DNA of 64,000 bases, taken from positions 1 through 64,000 of the forward strand of contig JAQERH010000004.1 in NCBI GenBank assembly GCA_027698105.1, in the 5' to 3' direction. Both the position numbers and the translations under genes were made by a program. The stretch is from Lachnospiraceae bacterium AM93-12TA (GTDB taxonomy: Bacteria > Bacillota > Clostridia > Lachnospirales > Lachnospiraceae). The stretch's first letter is position 1; every line of letters begins with the position of its first letter. The notes under the pieces were generated by a model, which saw only the letters and a program-made list of their open reading frames with translations, did no database searches and had not been told where the DNA came from. Below, piece by piece: positions 54,180-62,630 of the stretch.

Positions 54180-54671
54180 TTACTGCCAGTCATAGTTTCT
54201 CAGATGTCCCTGCATCGTCATCTTCTCAAATCCATTCTGTCTGAGAGCCTCATAGAGAATAATCGAGACAGAATTGGACAGATTCAGGGAACGGATATCT
54301 CCCCACATGGGAATCCTGACACAGGTTTCCTGGTGCTCTACCAGAATATCCTCCGGAATCCCCCGGCTCTCCGGCCCGAACATAATGTAGCAGTCCGGCT
54401 CATAATCAGCCTCTGTATACACATTCGGCGCCTTAGTAGTAGCCATATAAATCTTCGCTCCAGGATTCCTGTTCAGAAAATCCTGAAAATCACTGTAAAC
54501 CGTCACATCCAGCTTATCCCAGTAATCGAGTCCCGCCCGCTTCAGGGCCTTCTCATTCAGCTTAAAGCCAAGGGGTTCTATCAGGTGCAGCCTGGTTCCT
54601 GTCGCCACGCAGGTTCTTCCGATATTTCCCGTATTGGCCGGCATTTCCGGCTCATACAGTACAATGTTCAT
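54180..54671 (-). CDS. trmL: tRNA (cytidine/uridine-34 2'-O)-methyltransferase TrmL
   Basis: 163-aa SPOUT methyltransferase. Knot motifs NTGNIGRTCVATGTRLHLIE, FGPESRGIP and IPMWGDIRSLNLSNSVSIIL identify TrmL, which methylates the wobble nucleotide of tRNA-Leu isoacceptors. It precedes nagA by 25 nt on the same strand, probably in one transcript with the aminotransferase genes. Confidence 0.95.
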   Translation of the reverse strand: MNIVLYEPEMPANTGNIGRTCVATGTRLHLIEPLGFKLNEKALKRAGLDYWDKLDVTVYSDFQDFLNRNPGAKIYMATTKAPNVYTEADYEPDCYIMFGPESRGIPEDILVEHQETCVRIPMWGDIRSLNLSNSVSIILYEALRQNGFEKMTMQGHLRNYDWQ

Positions 54672-54692
54672 CTTATGTCAACCTCTTTCCTC

Positions 54693-55877
54693 TTACGATT
54701 CTTTCCCTGCATTCTCCTCATCCAGCCGGTTTACAAACCGGCGGATTCTGCGGATTGCCCGCTTTAAATCCTCCAGAGAATATGCATAGGAAACCCTCAG
54801 ATATCCCTCACCGCAGTCTCCGAAAGCAGTTCCCGGAACAATGGCAATCTTTTCTTCTCTGAGCAGTCTGGTGGCAAACTCCTCAGAAGTCATGCGGAAC
54901 CGCTTAATACAGGGGAACATATAGAAAGCGCCGTAAGGCTCAAAGCAGTCCATTCCCAGGGAACGGAACTCCTTTAACAGATATCTGCGCCGCTCGTCAT
55001 AGGAACGCTTCATCTCCTCGATATCGCTGTCCCCGTTCTTTACCGCTTCCACTGCCGCATACTGGCTGGTGGTAGGAGCACACATAATCGCATACTGGTG
55101 GATTTTCAGCATCTGCTTTAAAATCGGAGCCGGGGCACAGGCGTAGCCAATTCGCCATCCGGTCATAGCGTAGGCCTTGGAAAAGCCGTTGATCAACACG
55201 GTTCTCTCCCTCATGCCAGGAAGAGAGGCAATGGTCACATGCTTTTTCTTGTAGGTCAGCTCTGCATAAATCTCATCGCTGATCACAAAGAGATCCTTCT
55301 CCTCCACAATCTGGGCTACTGCCTCCAGATCCTCTCTCTCCATAATCGCTCCTGTGGGATTATTGGGGAAAGGCAGAACTAAAATCTTCGTCCTGTCTGT
55401 AATTTTCTCCAGCAGCTTCTCTCTGGTCAGGCGGAACTGATCCTTCTCCTCCAGCTCAATCACCACCGGGACGCCTCCCGCCAGAATGGTGCAGGGAACA
55501 TAGGACACATAGCTGGGCTGAGGAATCAGAACCTCGTCTCCCGGATCCAGCATGGCACGCAGGGCTGCGTCAATGGCCTCGCTGCCGCCAATGGTTACCA
55601 TCACCTCTTTATTATAGTCATACTCCACCTGCATCCGCCGCTTCAGATAATTGCAGATCTCCTGCTTCAGTTCTTTCAGTCCTGCATTGGAGGTATAGAA
55701 GGTTTTTCCCATTTCCAGGGAGCGGATACCTGCATCTCTCACATGCCAGGGCGTATCGAAATCCGGCTCTCCAACGCCCAGGGAGATGGCTCCGTCCATC
55801 TCGCTTACAATGTCAAAAAACTTCCGGATACCGGATGGCGGAATATTTACAATCGTGTTTGATAAGGGGTTTCTCAT
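54693..55877 (-). CDS. PLP-dependent class I/II aminotransferase
   Basis: 394 aa, fold type I (PatA/AspC-like). The PLP lysine is in FSKAYAMTGWRIGY, and the phosphate and ring contacts are PFPNNPTGAIM and ISDEIYAELTY. It probably acts on aromatic or branched amino acids. Its start overlaps the Lrp-family gene's stop (ATGA), so the regulator and enzyme are coupled, which suggests amino-acid-responsive control. Confidence 0.9.
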   Translation of the reverse strand: MRNPLSNTIVNIPPSGIRKFFDIVSEMDGAISLGVGEPDFDTPWHVRDAGIRSLEMGKTFYTSNAGLKELKQEICNYLKRRMQVEYDYNKEVMVTIGGSEAIDAALRAMLDPGDEVLIPQPSYVSYVPCTILAGGVPVVIELEEKDQFRLTREKLLEKITDRTKILVLPFPNNPTGAIMEREDLEAVAQIVEEKDLFVISDEIYAELTYKKKHVTIASLPGMRERTVLINGFSKAYAMTGWRIGYACAPAPILKQMLKIHQYAIMCAPTTSQYAAVEAVKNGDSDIEEMKRSYDERRRYLLKEFRSLGMDCFEPYGAFYMFPCIKRFRMTSEEFATRLLREEKIAIVPGTAFGDCGEGYLRVSYAYSLEDLKRAIRRIRRFVNRLDEENAGKES

Positions 55878-56356
55878 GGGTTAATCAGCATCCTTTCATC
55901 CTGGGGTCCATCGCCTAAAACTGTGCCGTGATCTTTGTATTTTTTCAGCACGAAATGGGTAGCTGTGCTGACAACGGAATCGATAGTAGCCAGCTTTTCA
56001 GATACAAACTGGGCCACTCCCCTCATAGTTTTTCCCTCTATAATAACTGTGAAATCGTAAACGCCTGACATCAGATACACAGCTTTCACTTCACTGTAAA
56101 GGGCAAGACGCTCTGCGATCTTTTCAAAGCCCATCTGTCTCTGAGGCGTCACCTTAACCTCAATCAGGGCAATTACCTTTTCATCCTCTGTGTTGTCCCA
56201 GTTGATCAGGGTGTGGTAACCGCAGATAATGTGCTCCTCTTCCATTTCAGCAATCTCCGCCGCCACCGCCGCTTCATTTTCCCCCAGGATCTCCGCCAGC
56301 TCCGCCGTGCTGATCCGGCTGTTCTTCTCGATGACTGCTAAAATTCGTTCTCTCAT
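55874..56356 (-). CDS. Lrp/AsnC-family regulator
   Basis: 160 aa. N-terminal winged helix (STAELAEILGENEAAVAAEI) and C-terminal ligand-binding RAM/ACT-like domain (VTPQRQMGFEKIAERLALYS; VYDFTVIIEGKTMRGVAQFV). It is translationally coupled to the aminotransferase and probably regulates it in response to an amino acid. The divergent gap upstream is AT-rich with no clear operator I can name. Confidence 0.92.
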   Translation of the reverse strand: MRERILAVIEKNSRISTAELAEILGENEAAVAAEIAEMEEEHIICGYHTLINWDNTEDEKVIALIEVKVTPQRQMGFEKIAERLALYSEVKAVYLMSGVYDFTVIIEGKTMRGVAQFVSEKLATIDSVVSTATHFVLKKYKDHGTVLGDGPQDERMLINP

Positions 56357-56446
56357 ACTGCTGCCTCCTTCTGATTCTTCATCGTTGTGTTATTATCATA
56401 ATTATTATAAATAATTATAATTCCTATATTATTTGAATTTTAAAAA

Positions 56447-57037
56447 TTATTTTAATAATTTTAATTTTTCAATTTCATCTGTCTTGGGACGATCCAGAAA
56501 GGTTTCAATTTCCCTGTTTAAGATCCGTCTGGCCGGGCCGGGCTTCACCGTTCCAATGACTGCGGCCTCAAAGCCTCTTCTTCTCAGCTCTCTCACTGCC
56601 GAAAAACCGCTGTCTGCCCCTATGAGAAAGCAGCCTCCGGAGTGGAGCCGGTAAGGATTCAGGTCAAATACCTCGCACACTTCCACGGTCTCCTGGCGGA
56701 TGGGAATGGAACGAAGCTCAATGGAGCAGCCCAGACTATAGGCTTCCAGAAGCCTCCAGAGGCAGTTCATAATGCCTCCCTCTCCCACTGGTTCCATATC
56801 TGAAGCCCCTGTCTCCCTGCCGATCTCCTCTGCCTCCTCGCAGGACAAAAGATCCTGATCAAGTGTAAGCATACGCTTTGTATAAGCAGGAGAAAAACGC
56901 TCCCTTACAGCGCGCTCTCCCTCTCTGGCAGCAAAAGCCGCCCCTGTCAGACCGATACTTCCGGCTATGATAAGATCCTGGCCCGGCTTCAACGAGCCGG
57001 GCCTTTTTTCCTGTTCCTGATTCAAATGTCTGTTCAT
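56447..57037 (-). CDS. Orphan HypE/AIR-synthase C-terminal domain protein
   Basis: 196 aa from ATG 57037 (GGGAGG at 5 nt). It matches only the C-terminal half of HypE / PurM-like proteins: LIIAGSIGLTGAAFAAREGE, then VGEGGIMNCLWRLLEAYSLG, IPIRQETVEVCEVFDLNPYR and SGGCFLIGADSG. The N-terminal ATP-binding domain with the dimer strand is missing, and no HypF, HypC or HypD lies nearby. It is intact as an open frame, so it may be a real standalone domain protein of unknown role rather than a fragment. Confidence 0.78.
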   Translation of the reverse strand: MNRHLNQEQEKRPGSLKPGQDLIIAGSIGLTGAAFAAREGERAVRERFSPAYTKRMLTLDQDLLSCEEAEEIGRETGASDMEPVGEGGIMNCLWRLLEAYSLGCSIELRSIPIRQETVEVCEVFDLNPYRLHSGGCFLIGADSGFSAVRELRRRGFEAAVIGTVKPGPARRILNREIETFLDRPKTDEIEKLKLLK

Positions 57038-57057
57038 ACGCACCTCCCGCAGAGCCT

Positions 57058-58572
57058 TTAAGCCGGCGCTCCCGGCTCTGGCACAGAGGCCGGATCCGGA
57101 GCAGGAGCAGGACTTACAGTCTCAGAGCCAGGTCCGGCAGGTCCTGACGGCTGTTCCGGTGCCGGAACACTCGGCGGCGTATCTGTTGGAGCCGACGGTT
57201 CTGTGACAGCCGGTACAGACGGAGCTGCCGGTCCCACACGGTATACAGCCTTTGACGCCATATAGCTGTCCGTGTGAAGAATCTCCCTTCCTGTCTCTAC
57301 TCCGTTTTCATAGACTACCTTCCATAGTCTTGATTTTTTTCCAACATGTCCGGAGGATTCCTTTACCCTGGCGCCTGGCGCCAGAGACGCATCCGGCTTC
57401 TCCACCGGTGCTCCCGGATCTGTGGTTCCAAGAGTCTCGGAAATAAACTCAACCGTTCTTCCCTCTGGTCTGGTATCCTTTCCGTAAGCTGTAAAGGTAA
57501 GCGTATTTCCTGACACCAGTCCTTCAATATAGATAGGCGTATCGTAATTATTCTTAAACTTCAGATCTTTATAGGTTCCGGCAATCGCTGCGTCCTCCGA
57601 AGGCTTTACATATCCCACAGTCATGGAATGATTCTGCCTCTGGGTAACTTCCAGCTCCGCCCGGAGCACCACGTTATAGAGAGTGGTACACAGCTGGCAG
57701 GCGCCTCCGCCGATAGAGTCTACCGTCCGGCCGTTTTCATAGGATCCGGCAGCGGCGTATCCGTTCTCAATGGTAAACGGCGTCAGCCAGGTATAGGCAG
57801 AAAATTCCTCTCCCGGCATCAGAACCGTGCCGTTTATTTTTCCTGCTCCTGTCTTCAGATTCTGGGTTCTGGATCTGGCTCCCGCATTAAAATTCGTGCT
57901 GAAAGTTCCAAGTACGTCTGAAATGCTCTCCAGATCTGATCTGTGAATTCTGGGCTCTGTCTTTGTCACCACCGCCTCCACAGAGACGGTATCTGAAATT
58001 CCCTGATTCAAGGCAGTGTTCAAAGCCTCTCTGGTGGCTTCAAAATCGACTCCCAAGCCAATCTCTTCATCTGTAATGACAAAGGCCCCGTTTTCTCTGG
58101 AAATAGACGCGTCCTTTGCCTCCCTCACATAGGGCGCGCAGCTGTCATTCACAAAAGCTGACAGTTTTTCATCGTCCAGGGATGCCTTCACAGTCAGGGA
58201 AAGCGGTTCTTTCTGAAGCTTCTTTGTCCGCGCAAAGCGCTCTAACAGGTTTCCTCCGGAATACTCCTCTATGGCTGCGCTTAACTCCTCTTTATTCTCC
58301 CAGTAAAGCCCCAGTTCTCCTGCTGTGGAGGAAAAACTGGCTCCGTCAATAGAAATGGAAATCTCTTCTGACTCCATGGTTCCTACATATTCCTCCAGCT
58401 TTCCTGAGGCTTCCTCTGCCGTCTGTCCGGAAAAATCAAGAGCCTCGTCTCCAGCTGCAGCTACAGAAAATCCTTCCGGAAGGATTCCCGCCTCCGCTCC
58501 CGCAGGCTGCATAAATAAAATTCCGGCTGACAGAGCTGCTGTCAGGCCGGCTGTCCATAAATTCCTCTTCAT
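57058..58572 (-). CDS. Secreted VanW-family protein with peptidoglycan-binding and G5-like regions
   Basis: 504 aa with signal peptide (MKRNLWTAGLTAALSAGILF). YoaR-type peptidoglycan-binding region at about 60-210, VanW domain at about 225-380 (TNFNAGARSRTQNLKTGAGK; GGGACQLCTTLYNVVLRAEL), then a G5-like segment and a Pro-rich tail of about 70 residues (PAPDPASVPEPG). Probably cell-wall associated; the precise role of VanW proteins is unknown. It is not part of a vancomycin resistance cluster here. Confidence 0.88.
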   Translation of the reverse strand: MKRNLWTAGLTAALSAGILFMQPAGAEAGILPEGFSVAAAGDEALDFSGQTAEEASGKLEEYVGTMESEEISISIDGASFSSTAGELGLYWENKEELSAAIEEYSGGNLLERFARTKKLQKEPLSLTVKASLDDEKLSAFVNDSCAPYVREAKDASISRENGAFVITDEEIGLGVDFEATREALNTALNQGISDTVSVEAVVTKTEPRIHRSDLESISDVLGTFSTNFNAGARSRTQNLKTGAGKINGTVLMPGEEFSAYTWLTPFTIENGYAAAGSYENGRTVDSIGGGACQLCTTLYNVVLRAELEVTQRQNHSMTVGYVKPSEDAAIAGTYKDLKFKNNYDTPIYIEGLVSGNTLTFTAYGKDTRPEGRTVEFISETLGTTDPGAPVEKPDASLAPGARVKESSGHVGKKSRLWKVVYENGVETGREILHTDSYMASKAVYRVGPAAPSVPAVTEPSAPTDTPPSVPAPEQPSGPAGPGSETVSPAPAPDPASVPEPGAPA

Positions 58573-58593
58573 ACGCTGGAAAACTCCTATTCC

Positions 58594-58707
58594 CTAAAAT
58601 AAGGAGGATAAGCCTGCGATCACAGTTCCCCCTACCATGGTTATGAGAATGATCACAACCATAATTGTAGTGACAATCTTCTTTGACTTATTATTTCCCA
58701 TAAACAT
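58594..58707 (-). CDS. 37-aa single-span membrane protein
   Basis: Reads MFMGNNKSKKIVTTIMVVII followed by LITMVVGG-like hydrophobic residues and ends SLF. GAGGTG lies 8 nt before ATG 58707. One transmembrane helix follows a short basic N-terminus. It lies between the exonuclease and the VanW gene in the same direction. No family recognised; a membrane anchor or small regulator is possible. Confidence 0.6.
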   Translation of the reverse strand: MFMGNNKSKKIVTTIMVVIILITMVGGTVIAGLSSLF

Positions 58708-58714
58708 ACGTCTC

Positions 58715-59467
58715 TCACCTCTTTTTCATTCTTCCGTACTGAAATATAATTTTATCTGTCATCCTGGACGCCTCGCTGCGGGTCAGGTATTCTATGTCAA
58801 CAGATAGATTTATTCTATGATATTTTGCCAATTCCCGCAAGTCTTCTTTTTGCTTTTTTGAGGCTGGCTGATCCCGTTTTACTTTATAAATCAACGGCTT
58901 TTCCGAAAAAATTTCCTCATTTCCTGAAAAGTTCTGCTCCCTGATCTTCTGATAGAGAAAATGAGCCATTCTGGCGTCTGAAAGGGCTCTGTGGGCAGTT
59001 TCTCTGGGAACCTGAAACCAGGCGCAGGCCGCGGACAGATTCTTTTTCTCCTCTGCAGGCATAAATCTGCGGCAGACCGCCAGAGTATCGATCCCGGCCC
59101 TCTCAAATGGAAAACCTGCATTGACTGCAGCCCGCTTTAAAAAGCTGTAATCGAAGATTACATGGTGTCCCAAAATGGGAAGATCCTGACAGAATTCCAT
59201 TACCTGCCCGATCACAGCCTCCATATCCGGCGCTTCTTTCAGCATCCCGTCTGTAATCCCTGTCAGAGATATAATCCGTTCCGGAAGCGCCTGGTGAGGA
59301 TTGACAAACAGGGAAAGTTCTTTCTCTATCACTCCATTTTTTACCCGGCAGGCTCCTATCTCTATGATTTTATCGCGTTTCGGATCCAGTCCTGTGGTCT
59401 CCAGATCCAGAGCCAGGTAGGAGCCTCCGGCAGCGCAGCACGCTGATTCCCCTTCTCTCCTCTCCAT
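58715..59467 (-). CDS. DnaQ-like 3'-5' exonuclease
   Basis: 250 aa from ATG 59467, which overlaps the nth stop (TGATG); earlier in-frame starts lie inside nth. Exonuclease motifs are ALDLETTGLDP (ExoI), HHVIFDYSFL (ExoII) and HRALSDARM (ExoIII, H/D). The C-terminal 90 residues, rich in Lys/Glu/Gln, are specific to this subgroup. A DNA repair or polymerase proofreading role is possible. It is coupled to nth. Confidence 0.88.
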   Translation of the reverse strand: MERREGESACCAAGGSYLALDLETTGLDPKRDKIIEIGACRVKNGVIEKELSLFVNPHQALPERIISLTGITDGMLKEAPDMEAVIGQVMEFCQDLPILGHHVIFDYSFLKRAAVNAGFPFERAGIDTLAVCRRFMPAEEKKNLSAACAWFQVPRETAHRALSDARMAHFLYQKIREQNFSGNEEIFSEKPLIYKVKRDQPASKKQKEDLRELAKYHRINLSVDIEYLTRSEASRMTDKIIFQYGRMKKR

Positions 59468-60123
59468 CACGGCTCTTCCTTTCTTCCGGGACATTCCTCC
59501 CTTAAAAAGCATTCCCCGCACCTGGGATTTCTGGCTGTGCAGATTGTCCTCCCCAGCGTAATAATGTGTATATTCCACAGAATCCAGTGATCTTTGGGAA
59601 GCACTTTCATCAGCTCGTACTCGATTTTTTCCGGATCCTCTTCCTTCGCAAGGCCCAGCTTTCTGGAAATCCGCTTCACATGAGTGTCCACCACAATACT
59701 GGGTTCATTGTAAATATTTCCGCGGATTACATTGGCCGTCTTCCTGCCCACTCCTGCCAGAGTCAGCAGATCCTCCATTCGTTCCGGAACCTGGCCTTCA
59801 AACCGCTCCACAAGCGCCTGACAGCAGGCAATAATATTTTTAGCCTTGGAATGGTAAAAGCCAATAGAATGAATATCCTGTTCCAGCTCTCCCTGATCGG
59901 CAGCGGCAAACTTTTCCAGGGTATCGTATTTCTTAAACAGAGTCTCTGTCACCAGATTTACCCTGGCATCTGTACACTGGGCGCTCATAATCACGGCAAT
60001 TAAGAGCTGCCACGGCGTCTCGTGATTCAGATAGCAGCGATACTCTGTGCCGTATTCCTGATCCAGAAGCGCCAGAATTCTCTTCACCCGCTCCGCTCTC
60101 TCTGCTTTCGTCTCTCGTCTCAC
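59467..60123 (-). CDS. nth: Endonuclease III
   Basis: 218-aa DNA glycosylase/AP lyase for oxidised pyrimidines. Helix-hairpin-helix and catalytic Lys/Asp: LLTLAGVGRKTANVIRGN and VVDTHVKRISRKLG. The [4Fe-4S] loop is CTARNPRCGECFLREECPG. Start GTG 60123, three bases after the upstream gene's stop. Overlaps the exonuclease start, so a repair operon. Confidence 0.96.
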   Translation of the reverse strand: MRRETKAERAERVKRILALLDQEYGTEYRCYLNHETPWQLLIAVIMSAQCTDARVNLVTETLFKKYDTLEKFAAADQGELEQDIHSIGFYHSKAKNIIACCQALVERFEGQVPERMEDLLTLAGVGRKTANVIRGNIYNEPSIVVDTHVKRISRKLGLAKEEDPEKIEYELMKVLPKDHWILWNIHIITLGRTICTARNPRCGECFLREECPGRKEEP

Positions 60124-60125
60124 AG

Positions 60126-62021
60126 CTATTGTTCCCCTTTTTCGTAAAAATGATGAACCGGTTCCGGCTCTTTTTCTGAATCCTTCTGCCCGATTCTGCC
60201 AGCCTCGATGATTCTCGCGTTTCCAAGCAGCGCATCCCGGTGCAGGTAATCGAACAGCAGCATCCGTCCGTCTCTCATAATCTCCACATGAACCATCCGG
60301 CTCATCTGTTTCGAGTCGTATTCCTCGTATCCCATGAGATAACGGCGTTCCTTTCCCTCCCTGATGAAGAACTGCTTGATTTCTTCCTTATAAGGTGTCA
60401 AATCCCGTCCAAAGGACGGACGGCTCTTGGCATTCTCCCGAAGGTAAAGATCCTCGGTCAGAAAATCCCGGTACCGTTCCAGCCTGTCTGTCTGCGCGTT
60501 CTTTTCCAGCATTTTTCTGATAAAGCTAAACAGAATCTCATATCTGGCGTTCCGGCTGTGGCTGACTGCTGACAGCTCCTGATCCCTGTAATATTCCCGA
60601 AGGGCCTCGTACATGTCAAAAGGTGATGAAAATTCCGTCTGAAGCTCTCTCATGGTGTTCCCAAACTGGCCGCTGTTGTAGTAAACTTCCACCATTTCCT
60701 CTACACCCTTCAGGCGGATCAGCTCCCCATAGGACAGCCATCTGGTAGACAATACCTCGTAGGGAGGCGTATCTCTGAACAAAAGTCCGTAGTCCTCTGC
60801 CTTTTCCTCCATGTAGGAGCCGGAGAGCACCTTCAGAAATCCCAGCTGCAGCTGTTCCGGCTCCATGGCATAAACCTGGTTAAAGGAATTTTTAAAGGAC
60901 TCATATCCCTCCCAGGGAAGACCTGCAATTAAATCTAAATGCTGGTGAATATTCCGAAATCCATTCACCCGCCTTACGTTTGACTCTAACTTTTCCAGAT
61001 CCATTCGCCGCCTGATTTCCCGGATCGTATCAGGATTCGTAGTCTGGACTCCAATTTCCAGCTGAACCAGCCCAGGTCTCATCTCTGACAGCAGCGAAAG
61101 CTCCTCCTCCGACAGAAGATCAGCTGAAATCTCAAAATGAAAATTCGTAATACCATTGTCATGGTCTTTAATAAAGCTCCAGATCTCCATGGAATGGCTC
61201 TTTTTACAGTTAAAGGTCCGATCCACGAATTTCACCTGGGGTACTCTGTGTTCCAGAAAGAATGCCAGCTCTTTTTTCACCAGTTCAAGGCTTCGAAACC
61301 GCACCGTCTTATCAATGGAAGAAAGACAGTAGCTGCAGGAAAAGGGGCAGCCTCTGCTGCTCTCATAATAGATAATCCTGTTCTCCATGCCCTTTAAATC
61401 ACCGTACACAAAGGGGATATCATCCAGATCCATCAGAGGCGCAGGCGGGTTTTTGACGATATCGCTCCGATGATCACTGCCGTCTTCCGCCCTGTTCTCT
61501 CTCCTGAAAACCAGACCGGGGATCTGCTCCAGGGCCTCATCCTGCCAGATAGTCCGCTCTTTCGGCTGGCAGACAGACCCGCAGCCGTCTCCTTTCTCCT
61601 CCCAGTCTGCAGCGCCCAGAAGCCGGAAAAAGGTCTCCTCCCCTTCTCCGGCCATCACTCCCCGCACAGACGGTTCCTGTATTAAAATTTCTTCCGCCCG
61701 GTAAGACACCTCCGGCCCTCCCAGCCAGATCTCTGTCTGTGGAAGCACCTTTTTCAGGTCACGGATCAGCTCCTGCACATAGAGAATATTCCAGATATAA
61801 CAGGAGAATCCCACTGCATCAGGGGACTTCTCATAGATATCCTGCAGAATATAGTCCATCTGGTGGTTAATGGTATACTCTCCTATCTCAATCTCCCAGT
61901 CCAGATCCAGGGCGTCTCCAGTCCGTCTGTTCCTCTTCTCGTCTGCGTACCTTTTCAGGCTGTAGACGCCCAGATTTGAATGGATATACTTGGCGTTTAC
62001 TGCCGCCAGCAAAAATTTCAT
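60126..62021 (-). CDS. B12-binding radical SAM protein (DUF4080 type)
   Basis: 631 aa. N-terminal cobalamin-binding-like domain (AVNAKYIHSNLGVYSLKRYA; VGFSCYIWN; LGGPEVSYRAEEIL), then a radical SAM domain with CPFSCSYC (CxxxCxxC) near residue 225 and a C-terminal DUF4080-like region. Such enzymes probably methylate unactivated carbons; the substrate here is unknown. It is followed directly by nth and preceded by the dCMP deaminase gene. Confidence 0.9.
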   Translation of the reverse strand: MKFLLAAVNAKYIHSNLGVYSLKRYADEKRNRRTGDALDLDWEIEIGEYTINHQMDYILQDIYEKSPDAVGFSCYIWNILYVQELIRDLKKVLPQTEIWLGGPEVSYRAEEILIQEPSVRGVMAGEGEETFFRLLGAADWEEKGDGCGSVCQPKERTIWQDEALEQIPGLVFRRENRAEDGSDHRSDIVKNPPAPLMDLDDIPFVYGDLKGMENRIIYYESSRGCPFSCSYCLSSIDKTVRFRSLELVKKELAFFLEHRVPQVKFVDRTFNCKKSHSMEIWSFIKDHDNGITNFHFEISADLLSEEELSLLSEMRPGLVQLEIGVQTTNPDTIREIRRRMDLEKLESNVRRVNGFRNIHQHLDLIAGLPWEGYESFKNSFNQVYAMEPEQLQLGFLKVLSGSYMEEKAEDYGLLFRDTPPYEVLSTRWLSYGELIRLKGVEEMVEVYYNSGQFGNTMRELQTEFSSPFDMYEALREYYRDQELSAVSHSRNARYEILFSFIRKMLEKNAQTDRLERYRDFLTEDLYLRENAKSRPSFGRDLTPYKEEIKQFFIREGKERRYLMGYEEYDSKQMSRMVHVEIMRDGRMLLFDYLHRDALLGNARIIEAGRIGQKDSEKEPEPVHHFYEKGEQ

Positions 62022-62588
62022 TTACAGAAATACCTCTATCTTTCTTCCCGTTGGATTGTACTTGTAATATCTCACTCCTGCTGCGTCAAGCATTCTCTTA
62101 GATGCCCGGACAGAAGGCGTATTCCCATATTTATCGCTGTCATAGACCAGCGTACGGATGCCCGCCTGGATAATGGCCTTAGCGCACTCATTGCAGGGAA
62201 ACAGGGTAACGTAAAGCTTGCTGCCCTCCAGGCTTCCTCCCCTGTAGTTTAAAATAGCGTTCAGCTCGCTGTGGGTCGTATAGAGATACTTGGCATTATA
62301 AGGATCGTCTGTCTCATGCTCTTTTCCCCACGGGAATTCATCGTCTGAACAGCCGATGGGAAATCCGTTATACCCCATGGAGAGGATCTTATTGTCGCTG
62401 CTGACAATGCAGGCTCCTACCTGAGTGCTGGGATCCTTGGACCGCATGGCCGCCAGCTTGGCCACTCCCATAAAATACTCGTCCCAGGTAATATAATCTG
62501 CCCGTTTTTCTGACTTGCAGACCCTGCCTCTGATTTTAGCTGTCTTCTCTGCGCTTACTGTCTCTTCTGCTTTTTCTGCCCCGTTCAT
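62022..62588 (-). CDS. Deoxycytidylate (dCMP) deaminase
   Basis: 188 aa, produces dUMP for thymidylate synthesis. Zinc site: HSELNAILNY (His, catalytic Glu) and PCNECAKAIIQAG (two Cys). VGACIVSSDNKILSMGYNGF is the substrate loop (also seen in ComEB). A 30-residue N-terminal Glu/Lys-rich extension precedes the catalytic domain. The radical SAM gene starts just after its stop. Confidence 0.94.
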   Translation of the reverse strand: MNGAEKAEETVSAEKTAKIRGRVCKSEKRADYITWDEYFMGVAKLAAMRSKDPSTQVGACIVSSDNKILSMGYNGFPIGCSDDEFPWGKEHETDDPYNAKYLYTTHSELNAILNYRGGSLEGSKLYVTLFPCNECAKAIIQAGIRTLVYDSDKYGNTPSVRASKRMLDAAGVRYYKYNPTGRKIEVFL

Positions 62589-62630
62589 GGTTCATGCCTC
62601 CTCCTGTTCTGTCTCTTCCTGCGCCGTTTG

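Noticed and set aside
57058..58572. Glycopeptide resistance gene because of the VanW name
   Set aside because: VanW-family proteins are widespread cell-wall proteins. No vanA/B ligase, vanH, vanX or two-component system is present.
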